Assembly (NCBI GenBank): GCA_027050975.1
Contig: JALUAR010000025.1
Location: 7,476-26,079, forward strand
Origin: Thermodesulfovibrio sp.
GTDB taxonomy: Bacteria > Nitrospirota > Thermodesulfovibrionia > Thermodesulfovibrionales > JdFR-85
DNA: 18,604 nt
Direction: 5' to 3'
A program made the position numbers and the translations under genes. Shown piece by piece: positions 6,677 through 13,120 of this stretch; positions within the stretch are counted from its first letter, which is position 1; each line of letters opens with the position of its first letter. A model generated the notes under the pieces. The model had not been told where the DNA came from. It worked only from the letters and a program-made list of their open reading frames with translations, and ran no database searches.

Positions 6677-7033
6677 TTATTCAATGGATAGGAGGTCCTT
6701 GAGGTGCTGCATCCTGAAAGGTTTTTTTAAGATTCTGCCGCCATATGAGAGGATAAACTCCTCTGTGTCTTTATCAAGAAGTGCTCCTGTCAGAAGTATG
6801 AAGCGTTGTGCAATTGAGGGGTCTTGCTTGTATATCTCTCTGAAAATTTCGTCTCCTTTGAGGTCAGGCATTCTCCAGTCGGAAAAGATGTAAGCGTAGT
6901 TGCCGGTCTTTACCATCTGAATTCCGCTTCGTCCATCATGAACAATCTCGGTGGTAAAGCCAAGATCTTCAAGGTAGATAGATAGCACTTCTGCTACATC
7001 TCTGTCATCATCTATAATCAGTATCTTTTTCAT
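6677..7033 (-). CDS. Single-domain response regulator (CheY-like receiver)
   Basis: The 118-residue product is a bare receiver domain. The acidic cluster DDD is at 8-10, the phospho-acceptor aspartate is D52 in FSDWRMPD, the conserved threonine is T82 in LLTGA and the lysine is K104 in LKKPF, so all phosphotransfer residues are present. No output domain follows, so it would act by protein contact, as CheY and Spo0F-like regulators do. The gene follows the histidine kinase in the same direction after 112 nt, which makes that kinase the likely phosphodonor. No Shine-Dalgarno sequence is visible before ATG; the 45 bases upstream are very AT-rich. The next gene downstream is the HDOD gene. Its target is unknown. 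Confidence 0.94.
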   Translation of the reverse strand: MKKILIIDDDRDVAEVLSIYLEDLGFTTEIVHDGRSGIQMVKTGNYAYIFSDWRMPDLKGDEIFREIYKQDPSIAQRFILLTGALLDKDTEEFILSYGGRILKKPFRMQHLKDLLSIE

Positions 7034-7071
7034 TTAATTATTAGATTTTTTTATTAATTTATAAATTTATC

Positions 7072-7108
7072 TTGTTTTATTGTCCCATATCCGGGTCCAA
7101 TAAAACAA
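7072..7108. repeat. Inverted repeat between sensor kinase and response regulator genes
   Basis: TTGTTTTATTG (7072-7082) is the exact reverse complement of CAATAAAACAA (7098-7108), and CCC (7084-7086) can pair with GGG (7093-7095) inside, giving an 11+3 bp hairpin. It lies between the kinase stop and the receiver start. Neither strand continues into a clear U tract, so it may be a weak terminator or attenuator, an mRNA-stabilising hairpin or a binding site. Confidence 0.5.
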
Positions 7109-7145
7109 CAAAAAAGCAACTCTTCATTATTTTTACAAGGATGGA

Positions 7146-8870
7146 CTATTCAGGGGGCTCTTCTATAGCTGGCAAACATACGGTAAAGGTTGCTCCTCCT
7201 TCCTCATTGTTCATTACATCAATCTCACCTCCATGGGCCTTTACGAGGGAGTATGTGATCGACAGACCCAAGCCGGTACCCTTCCCGATCTCTTTAGTTG
7301 TAAAAAAGGGCTCAAAGATCCGGTTTTTGTATTTCTCGGGAATACCTCCTCCGGTATCGCTTATCTGGAGACATACCGTACTGTTTTTGTTAAAGGTCTT
7401 TATGGTGAGTCTCCTCTTATGGTCATTCTGAAGTATGGCATCATGGGCATTTTTTATTATATTGAGAACAATCTGTCCAAGCTGGGTAGGGTCACCTTTT
7501 ACATAATTTACATCCTGATACTGCTTTATTACCTCTATGCCATCTGATTTGAGTTCATAAAAGGTAAGGTCGATAATCCTATCGACAACCTCATTAATAT
7601 TGCAAGGAACAAGCTCAGGCGGTTTTCTGCGGGAGAAATCTAAAAGGCTCTTTATTATGTTAGATGCCCTGATGGCTGACTCATAAATCTTTTCGACATG
7701 TTTCTTATATTCATCAGGTAGTTCCTTTTTCATGATCAGCAACTCTGTATAGCCTACAACAACGGAGAGAGGGTTATTAATCTCATGAGCTATTCCGGAG
7801 ACCAACTCTCCAAGGGCCACCATTTTTTCTGAATGCAAAGCCCTTTCCTCCAGTTCTCTCTCCTTTGTTATATCTCTTCCCACCCAGATGCCGCCCGTTA
7901 TTTCACCATTGTTGTTTTTCAATGGATAAGTATTCACTGCTATAATTTTTCCCTCTGTTAATAACTCATCAGTATAATCTCCGCCTGTGGTGATACTTTT
8001 GTAAAGGGCACAATCTTCTTTGCCAGTATTATTCTTGCAGATAACATTATAGATATTTATTCCCTCAACATCCTGACCGAATTGATTTTTAAATGCCTTG
8101 TTGGAGAGTATTATTATTCCACTGGTATCACATATGGCCATCATTTCGCTTACAGTATCAAAGGTGTTTTGCCACTGCTCAGCCCAGTTCCGGAGTTTTT
8201 CCTCTTTTACCTTTAGTTCTCTCTGCAGATGCTCCAGTGCCCTTCCTATAGGGGAGAACTCATCTTTGAATTTTTCAGGCATTACATCTCTGCCCTCGGC
8301 GACCGACACTGTTGCCTGTACCACGTTATCGATATATTTTTTTGCTCTTTGATTAATGACTATCGCAAATAACAGAATAACAACGAACAGTCCTGATAGT
8401 GCTATACCCAGGAATATCCAACCTGTTACTGAGATCTTTCTTGCCATTGCCAGCCTCTTTTCAATAAGTTCTTCTCCCTGTACCGAGGCCTCTTCCGTGA
8501 TTTTTTTTAGTCTGCCAAGGGTCGCATCAAAAGAGCTACTGCCAGGTGATAGCCTTTTTAATATCGCAAAGGTCTTCTCAATCTCCTTTACCTTTTCTTT
8601 GTGCTCCACGTCATGACATCTTTTGCATCGTCTAAGTCTGTTCTCGATTCTTAAGAGTTTTTCTTCCAAACCCCCTTCCTGACTTTTTGCCACCTTTTCC
8701 AGATCCAGAACCTCTTCCTTAAGCTTTGCACGCTGACGTAGGCTGTCTGATGCCTCAACAACAAGTTTAAGATGCTGATCCTCCTTGGAATGCAAAAGAA
8801 AAGACAGGATTATTCCGGAAACAGATACAACTAAAAATATAACTATCTGGTAATAAAAGTATTTTTTCAT
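7146..8870 (-). CDS. Membrane sensor histidine kinase with periplasmic CXXCH haem-c motif, HAMP and PAS
   Basis: The 574-residue protein is a full transmembrane sensor kinase. Membrane segment 1 is at about 8-27, a helical periplasmic region at 28-147 and segment 2 at about 150-172. A HAMP-like linker (about 173-225) and a PAS domain (about 232-340) follow. The HisKA helix has H362 in GIAHEINNPLS. The ATPase domain shows N474 (IIKNAHDAI), DTGGGIP (505-511), FEPFFTT and GKGTGLGLS (529-537). The periplasmic part contains RCKRCHD with CXXCH at 82-86, the classic covalent haem-c attachment site, inside a predicted helix. This suggests a haem-based redox, oxygen or nitric-oxide sensor, though haem attachment is inferred from the motif only. 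No Shine-Dalgarno sequence precedes the ATG. The receiver gene downstream is its probable partner. Confidence 0.95.
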   Translation of the reverse strand: MKKYFYYQIVIFLVVSVSGIILSFLLHSKEDQHLKLVVEASDSLRQRAKLKEEVLDLEKVAKSQEGGLEEKLLRIENRLRRCKRCHDVEHKEKVKEIEKTFAILKRLSPGSSSFDATLGRLKKITEEASVQGEELIEKRLAMARKISVTGWIFLGIALSGLFVVILLFAIVINQRAKKYIDNVVQATVSVAEGRDVMPEKFKDEFSPIGRALEHLQRELKVKEEKLRNWAEQWQNTFDTVSEMMAICDTSGIIILSNKAFKNQFGQDVEGINIYNVICKNNTGKEDCALYKSITTGGDYTDELLTEGKIIAVNTYPLKNNNGEITGGIWVGRDITKERELEERALHSEKMVALGELVSGIAHEINNPLSVVVGYTELLIMKKELPDEYKKHVEKIYESAIRASNIIKSLLDFSRRKPPELVPCNINEVVDRIIDLTFYELKSDGIEVIKQYQDVNYVKGDPTQLGQIVLNIIKNAHDAILQNDHKRRLTIKTFNKNSTVCLQISDTGGGIPEKYKNRIFEPFFTTKEIGKGTGLGLSITYSLVKAHGGEIDVMNNEEGGATFTVCLPAIEEPPE

Positions 8871-8970
8871 GGCTTATACATATTTTAACATCTTGATGGG
8901 TTCATATAAAAGAGTTAAATAAATTCTATAGGTGATCTTAATTGCTTATTTATAGAGTTTTAAAATTTCC

Positions 8971-9001
8971 TTTACAAAATCGGAAGAACAGGTGGTATAA
9001 T
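8971..9001 (+). promoter_or_regulatory. Extended -10 promoter of the 137-residue unknown gene
   Basis: TGGTATAAT (8993-9001) is a perfect extended -10 element (TGnTATAAT). TTTACA (8971-8976) lies 19 nt upstream of the hexamer, a little far for a -35, so the extended -10 probably dominates. Transcription would start near 9008 and leave a leader of about 47 nt with AAAGGAGG. The rest of the 184-bp divergent gap (8871-9054) is AT-rich. On the other strand a weak TTTATA-N17-TAAAAT lies just before the kinase gene. Confidence 0.7.
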
Positions 9002-9054
9002 TTATAAAGATAATGATTTCTAAATTATATTTTTATTCGAGAAAGGAGGTTCTT

Positions 9055-9468
9055 ATGAGAAGCATTCTAAAAAGGTTCTCAACAGATACAGAAAAGATAT
9101 GGGAAGAAGAGAGCGGATTCCTTGGCTTTCTGACAAGGCTGCCGAAAGAGGTGGAAAGGTTTAATGCCACCTTTGGCTTCAGACTTAAATCGGTTTCTAA
9201 CCCTCCTGAGCGTATTGATAATGATGCAGACATAGTAAGGAGTGTAGGGTTTGTTGTGGTACGCGAAAACAGGCTCATGCCGGAAAGACAATACTGCCTG
9301 TATGGGGTCTTAAAGGATAGGATTCTCTATGGCTATATTGGAACCTTTCATGACCAGGAGATTACAACCCTCAAACCACTGGAGCCGATTACGGATTTTA
9401 AAAAGGGAACACTTCCTCTGTATGACTGGTTCAGGGAGCTTGTAAAGGCTTCATGTGATAAAATATAA
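9055..9468 (+). CDS. Hypothetical protein of 137 residues, unrecognised
   Basis: I do not recognise this family. The protein begins MRSILKRFSTDTEKIWEEESGF and has a mixed composition, with strand-like stretches (RSVGFVVVREN, QYCLYGVLKDRILYGYIGTF) in its second half. It looks like a small soluble alpha/beta protein with no signal peptide or membrane segment. The start is placed at ATG 9055 because AAAGGAGG lies 5 nt upstream; an in-frame ATG at 9013 has no such site. A strong extended -10 promoter precedes it, so it is probably well expressed as a single gene. Its TAA ends at 9468 and the stop codon of the opposing yjbQ gene begins at 9469, leaving no room for a separate terminator. Nothing in the context gives a function. 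Confidence 0.85.
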   Translation: MRSILKRFSTDTEKIWEEESGFLGFLTRLPKEVERFNATFGFRLKSVSNPPERIDNDADIVRSVGFVVVRENRLMPERQYCLYGVLKDRILYGYIGTFHDQEITTLKPLEPITDFKKGTLPLYDWFRELVKASCDKI

Positions 9469-9867
9469 TCAACCGCTGATAACCTTGATTGCCACTCTTC
9501 TATGACGTGGGCCGTCAAACTCACAGAAAAAGATGGCCTGCCATGTGCCAAGAAGCAGCTTCCCATTTTCAATAAGTACAAATGTGGAGGCACCGATTGT
9601 GCTTGACTTTACATGTGAGTCTGCATTGCCTTCCATATGGGCATAGCCGGCATCTGCAGGAATCAGTTTCTGTAATGTCTGAAGTATGTCTCTTTTTACG
9701 GAAGGGTCGGCTCCTTCATTTATTGTTACTGCTGCCGTGGTATGAGGCACATATATATAACATATCCCCTCCTTTACACCTGCCTCATCAACAACAGCCT
9801 GAACCTTTTCGGTAATATCGATCATCTCTGTTCTTGCCTTTGTTTTAACATTAATCTGATGAATCAT
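9469..9867 (-). CDS. yjbQ: YjbQ/UPF0047 family protein
   Basis: The 132-residue product is a typical member of the YjbQ (UPF0047) family of small trimeric cytoplasmic proteins. Thiamin-phosphate-synthase-like activity has been reported for some members, but the physiological role is unclear. The characteristic blocks are present: YVPHTTAAVTINEGADPSVKRDI in the middle, then HMEGNADSHVKSSTIGAS and the C-terminal NGKLLLGTWQAIFFCEFDGPRHRRV. Translation could in principle begin at ATG 9894, but AAAGGAG lies 6 nt before ATG 9867, which also gives the family's usual length, so I chose that start. It is convergent with the unknown 137-residue gene and downstream of lpxK on the same strand. Confidence 0.95.
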   Translation of the reverse strand: MIHQINVKTKARTEMIDITEKVQAVVDEAGVKEGICYIYVPHTTAAVTINEGADPSVKRDILQTLQKLIPADAGYAHMEGNADSHVKSSTIGASTFVLIENGKLLLGTWQAIFFCEFDGPRHRRVAIKVISG

Positions 9868-9916
9868 GCCTGTCTCCTTTCCATGGTCTGTCATCTTTTG
9901 TTTTTAACTCGGAATT

Positions 9917-9936
9917 CCCTGTGGCTTGCAACAGGG
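9917..9936. repeat. Palindromic repeat, copy 1 (CCTG-CTTG-CAGG type)
   Basis: The 20-nt element folds as a hairpin: CCCTGT pairs with ACAGGG, with an inner GC-GC pair and a GCTTGC core. It matches a second element 69 bp away at 15 of 20 positions and in the same orientation. Differences preserve pairing: T-A here is C-G in copy 2. The pattern resembles the short REP-like palindromes scattered between genes in many genomes. Confidence 0.6.
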
Positions 9937-9985
9937 ATGAAGAGTTATTACTAAAAATTTTTCCTTATTTTTTTAAAACAAGATT

Positions 9986-10005
9986 GCCTGCAGCTTGCTG
10001 CAGGG
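9986..10005. repeat. Palindromic repeat, copy 2, just after lpxK
   Basis: CCTGCAGC (9987-9994), TT and GCTGCAGG (9997-10004) make a perfect 8-bp hairpin that begins 5 nt past the lpxK stop. The GCTTGC core and flanks match copy 1. On the minus strand it is followed after a few bases by TTGTTTT, so it may also end the lpxK transcript, though the U tract is late for an efficient intrinsic terminator. Confidence 0.62.
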
Positions 10006-10009
10006 AGAT

Positions 10010-11017
10010 TCAATGAGGCTCGCGGTGCTCTTTCATCCCGCGAAATAGTATATCATAAAATTTCTTGTCAAACAACTCAAGCCGGATTCGCAGGGCAAAA
10101 AGGCTTTCCGTCTGAAAAAGATGTCTTAAGGGTTTTAGTTTTAGTAGATCCTTTTCTGTGGTTATTAATATTTCGGTGCCCTTTTTCCTGGCCTGTGTTT
10201 CAATACGTCGTATATCACGCTCCGTATAGATATGATGGTCTCTGAAAGATAGAGAACCTGTTACTATCAGTCCAAGGCTTTCTAATAGCTTGATAAATTG
10301 CGAAGGATTGCCAATCCCTGAGAAGGCAAACACCTCTTTACCCACAAGGGTCTCAATAGAAACAGTGGTGCCGTCTGGTTTGACCAGTGCCTCCGGAGTA
10401 TAGGTGGAGTAAAATATGGGAGCCTCCTTATTGTATCGTCTAATCTCTGCTTCCAGAACAGGATTCTTCTTGTCAGTGCGGTTTATAAGTATGATTGTTG
10501 CCCTTTTTATCTCCTCTACAGGCTCCCTTAGCCTTCCCAAAGGTAAGAGCCGCCTCCTGCCAAAGGGGTCTGTGGCATCTATAATTACTATATCGATATC
10601 CCTGTGAAGACGCCAGTGTTGAAATCCGTCGTCAAGTATATATATGTCACGCTCACCCGATATAAGGCCTCCCCGGTAGCGGTTATGGTCTTTGACTATC
10701 CATACATTCTTCAGCCGTTCCGCCATCAGAAACGGCTCATCACCACACTGCTGCCAGGAAACAAGGGGGCCTTCTCCTTTGCTAACAATTGTGCAGCCTT
10801 TGGCATCTCCCCTGTATCCCCTTGTGAGTATGCATGTGTTGAATCCCCTTTTTGCCGCCTCCCTGGCGATCTCAATAGTCAAAGGGGTCTTTCCGGTTCC
10901 TCCAATGGTGAGATTGCCGATACTAATGGTTCGGCCATTTAATCTCCTGCGTCGTTTCAGTCCGTATTGTCTGTGTATTCTGTACAGGAGATAATATATG
11001 TATTCCACTGGTGTCAT
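10010..11017 (-). CDS. lpxK: Tetraacyldisaccharide 4'-kinase LpxK
   Basis: LpxK phosphorylates the 4' position of tetraacyldisaccharide 1-phosphate to give lipid IVA, the sixth step of lipid A synthesis, at the inner membrane. The 335-residue protein has the expected length. The N-terminal helix is followed by the P-loop GNLTIGGTGKTPLT (34-47), then CILTRGYRG (62-70), GDEP (92-95), DDGFQH (129-134) and IDATDPFGRRRLLPLGRLREP (146-166), all LpxK hallmarks. It stands alone rather than with other lipid A genes. Only a weak ribosome site (AAGAT) precedes the ATG, and a TATTAT lies 9 nt upstream, so the message may be leaderless. It is divergent from the glucan phosphorylase gene. This is good evidence for an LPS-bearing outer membrane. 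Confidence 0.97.
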   Translation of the reverse strand: MTPVEYIYYLLYRIHRQYGLKRRRRLNGRTISIGNLTIGGTGKTPLTIEIAREAAKRGFNTCILTRGYRGDAKGCTIVSKGEGPLVSWQQCGDEPFLMAERLKNVWIVKDHNRYRGGLISGERDIYILDDGFQHWRLHRDIDIVIIDATDPFGRRRLLPLGRLREPVEEIKRATIILINRTDKKNPVLEAEIRRYNKEAPIFYSTYTPEALVKPDGTTVSIETLVGKEVFAFSGIGNPSQFIKLLESLGLIVTGSLSFRDHHIYTERDIRRIETQARKKGTEILITTEKDLLKLKPLRHLFQTESLFALRIRLELFDKKFYDILFRGMKEHREPH

Positions 11018-11292
11018 AACATCTTTATAATAACATGATTTTCCATGGAAATTCGGGGTGAGTCCCGAAATTGCCGATTGATAATTATGAAAAAGGCCAC
11101 CCCTCCTTTGGGATATAATGGGTCTCTAAAAGACCCTGTTTTCTATCGGCATTCAGGAAGAGTTTATCTGTGTGGTTAAGCACCGTTAAGAAGTAGTATA
11201 ATAAAGAGTTCTACATCAAAGCCTCATAAAGTTACTTCAAAGCGGAGCGGAGGGACCGAAAACAGGTGGAACAGAATGCGGGAGGTAGACGT
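11018..11292. promoter_or_regulatory. Divergent lpxK/phosphorylase intergenic region with inverted repeats
   Basis: This 275-bp gap holds three dyads: the 12-bp palindrome TTTCCATGGAAA (11040-11051), TTCGGG-N6-CCCGAA (11052-11069) and GGGTCT-N5-AGACCC (11120-11136). The last is followed by TGTTTTCTAT and preceded by GGATATAATG, so it could be a hairpin in the leader of a plus-strand transcript or a weak terminator. A second TATAAT is at 11197-11202. None of the -10-like boxes has a convincing -35. I recognise no riboswitch. GGGAGG near the right end serves the phosphorylase gene. Confidence 0.45.
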
Positions 11293-12999
11293 ATGGAAAC
11301 TACAATGTTAGAGAGCTTTATAAAGGACCCAAGAATAGCCTATTTCTCTATGGAGATAGGCCTGAGGAGTGAAATCCCCACTTACAGCGGCGGTCTCGGT
11401 GTGCTTGCCGGAGACACTATCAAGTCAGCTGCTGATCTTAATATCCCCATGGTAGCTGTTACGCTTCTTACCAAAAAGGGCTATTTTCGGCAGGAGATAG
11501 ATGCTGAGGGTAACCAGATAGAGATACCGGATGAATGGCATCCATCGGATTTTCTAACACCTCTTGGTAAGCGTGTAAGTGTCTTTATTGAAGAGAGAGA
11601 GGTGAAGATAGGGGCATGGCTTTATATTGTGGAGAGCATTATCGGAGGAAAGGTGCCTATAATTTACCTTGATACAGATATTGAAGACAATCATGAGGAG
11701 GACAGGGGGATAACACACTTTCTTTACGGTGGTGATGATGCCTACAGATTGAAGCAGGAGATCGTGCTAGGTATCGGCGGCGTCAGAATGCTCGATGAGC
11801 TTGGGTTTGAGATAAAGAAATACCATATGAATGAGGGGCATTCCAGTCTTCTGACCTTAGAGCTTCTGAGAAGATACAAACGTGATATTGAAGAGGTATG
11901 GGATGAACGGCTTGTCTGGGATGCAGAGCGGGTGCGGAGGCTCTGTGTTTTCACAACCCATACGCCAGTAGAGGCAGGACATGATAAATTCTCTTACGAT
12001 CTCGTAAAAAGGATAATGTGCGAGGTTATCCCTCTTGATGTGATAAAGGAGTTCGGAGGTCAGGAAACCCTGAACATGACACTCCTTGGCCTCAACCTCA
12101 GCCATTATATCAATGGTGTGGCAAAGCGTCATCAAGAGGTTTCCCAGGATATGTTCCCTGGATACGAGATTCATGCAATCACCAATGGAGTTCACTCCTA
12201 TACATGGACGCATGACAGATTCAAGAGACTTTATGATCGGTATCTTCCTGGCTGGGCTAACGAGCCGGAGATATTTGTACGCATAGGAAAGATTCCTTCC
12301 GAAGAGATCTGGGATGTACATATGGAGGTTAAAAAGGAACTTATCGATTACGTAAATCGGGAAACCGGCGTGGGAATGGACTATGATACACTGACCATAG
12401 GCTTTGCAAGAAGGGCCACCTCTTATAAGAGGGCTGATCTGATTTTTACTGATGTGGAGAGGCTTCTGAGAATCGGGGAGGGGAAGATTCAGCTCATTTA
12501 TGCAGGAAAGGCTCATCCCAAGGATACACCTGGTAAGGAGCTTATCAGGAGGATATTTCAGGTAAAAGAGATGATGCAGGGAAGGATCAAGATTGCCTAC
12601 CTGAAAAACTACAATATGTCTCTGGCATTGCAGATCATTGCTGGTGTAGATGTATGGTTAAACACCCCTCAGAGACCCTATGAAGCCTCAGGTACAAGCG
12701 GCATGAAGGCAGCTCACAACGGAGTGCTGAACTTCAGTGTACTTGATGGGTGGTGGATTGAGGGACATATTGAGGGAATCACAGGATGGTCCATTGGCGG
12801 ACCACCTCATGAGCCCTCTGATCCAATACAAGACTCGGATGATCTGTACAACAAGTTAGAGACAGTTATTATACCCACATTTTATGAAAATCGGCACCAG
12901 TGGACCAAGATGATGAAGAATGCCATCGGAATGATAGCATATTACTTTAATTCCCATCGCATGATGAGAAGGTATGTAACAGAGGCATATATTCGATAG
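11293..12999 (+). CDS. glgP: Alpha-glucan (glycogen/maltodextrin) phosphorylase, short form
   Basis: The enzyme splits alpha-1,4-glucans with phosphate to give glucose 1-phosphate, using pyridoxal phosphate. The 568-residue product belongs to the shorter GT35 group found in many bacteria and archaea and lacks the extra N-terminal DUF3417 domain of longer relatives. Early motifs are RIAYFSMEIGLRSEIPTYSGGLGVLAGD, then KKYHMNEGHSSLL. TTHTPVEAGHDKF and ITNGVHSYTW follow. The C-terminal catalytic block IGFARRATSYKRADL, IYAGKAHPKD and NTPQRPYEASGTSGMKAAHNG contains the PLP lysine at about residue 472. The start is ATG 11293, with GGGAGG 7 nt upstream; an in-frame GTG at 11266 has no such site. It stands alone, so carbon-storage use is inferred from the family. 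Confidence 0.96.
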   Translation: METTMLESFIKDPRIAYFSMEIGLRSEIPTYSGGLGVLAGDTIKSAADLNIPMVAVTLLTKKGYFRQEIDAEGNQIEIPDEWHPSDFLTPLGKRVSVFIEEREVKIGAWLYIVESIIGGKVPIIYLDTDIEDNHEEDRGITHFLYGGDDAYRLKQEIVLGIGGVRMLDELGFEIKKYHMNEGHSSLLTLELLRRYKRDIEEVWDERLVWDAERVRRLCVFTTHTPVEAGHDKFSYDLVKRIMCEVIPLDVIKEFGGQETLNMTLLGLNLSHYINGVAKRHQEVSQDMFPGYEIHAITNGVHSYTWTHDRFKRLYDRYLPGWANEPEIFVRIGKIPSEEIWDVHMEVKKELIDYVNRETGVGMDYDTLTIGFARRATSYKRADLIFTDVERLLRIGEGKIQLIYAGKAHPKDTPGKELIRRIFQVKEMMQGRIKIAYLKNYNMSLALQIIAGVDVWLNTPQRPYEASGTSGMKAAHNGVLNFSVLDGWWIEGHIEGITGWSIGGPPHEPSDPIQDSDDLYNKLETVIIPTFYENRHQWTKMMKNAIGMIAYYFNSHRMMRRYVTEAYIR

Positions 13000-13082
13000 C
13001 TTCGATTTTTACTTGCATCTGAAAATCTCTTCCCATAAGCTCTTTCGTGCATTTACAAAGATTGCGCTGTATAATCCTTGTT

Positions 13083-13112
13083 TTGATAAATCAAAGGGAA
13101 TAATTGTAAAAT
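13083..13112 (+). promoter_or_regulatory. Promoter of the DAHP synthase gene with overlapping palindrome
   Basis: TTGATA (13083-13088) and TAAAAT (13107-13112) with an 18-nt spacer match the sigma-70 boxes at 5 of 6 positions each. Initiation 6-8 bases further on falls at about 13118-13120, directly before the ATG at 13121. The -35 box overlaps TTTGAT-AA-ATCAAA (13082-13095), a 14-bp palindrome that could be an operator. The rest of the gap after the phosphorylase gene (13000-13082) contains another TATAAT (13070-13075) without a good -35. Confidence 0.55.
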
Positions 13113-13120
13113 AGTATACC

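Noticed and set aside
11137..11265. A riboswitch in the leader of the phosphorylase gene
   Set aside because: I could not match the conserved core of any riboswitch class I know (SAM, c-di-GMP, cobalamin, THF); only simple hairpins are visible.
11857..12516. A 219-codon open frame on the minus strand inside the glucan phosphorylase gene
   Set aside because: The plus-strand phosphorylase is clearly real and intact across this stretch; the antisense product has low-complexity, cysteine- and histidine-scattered sequence without motifs.
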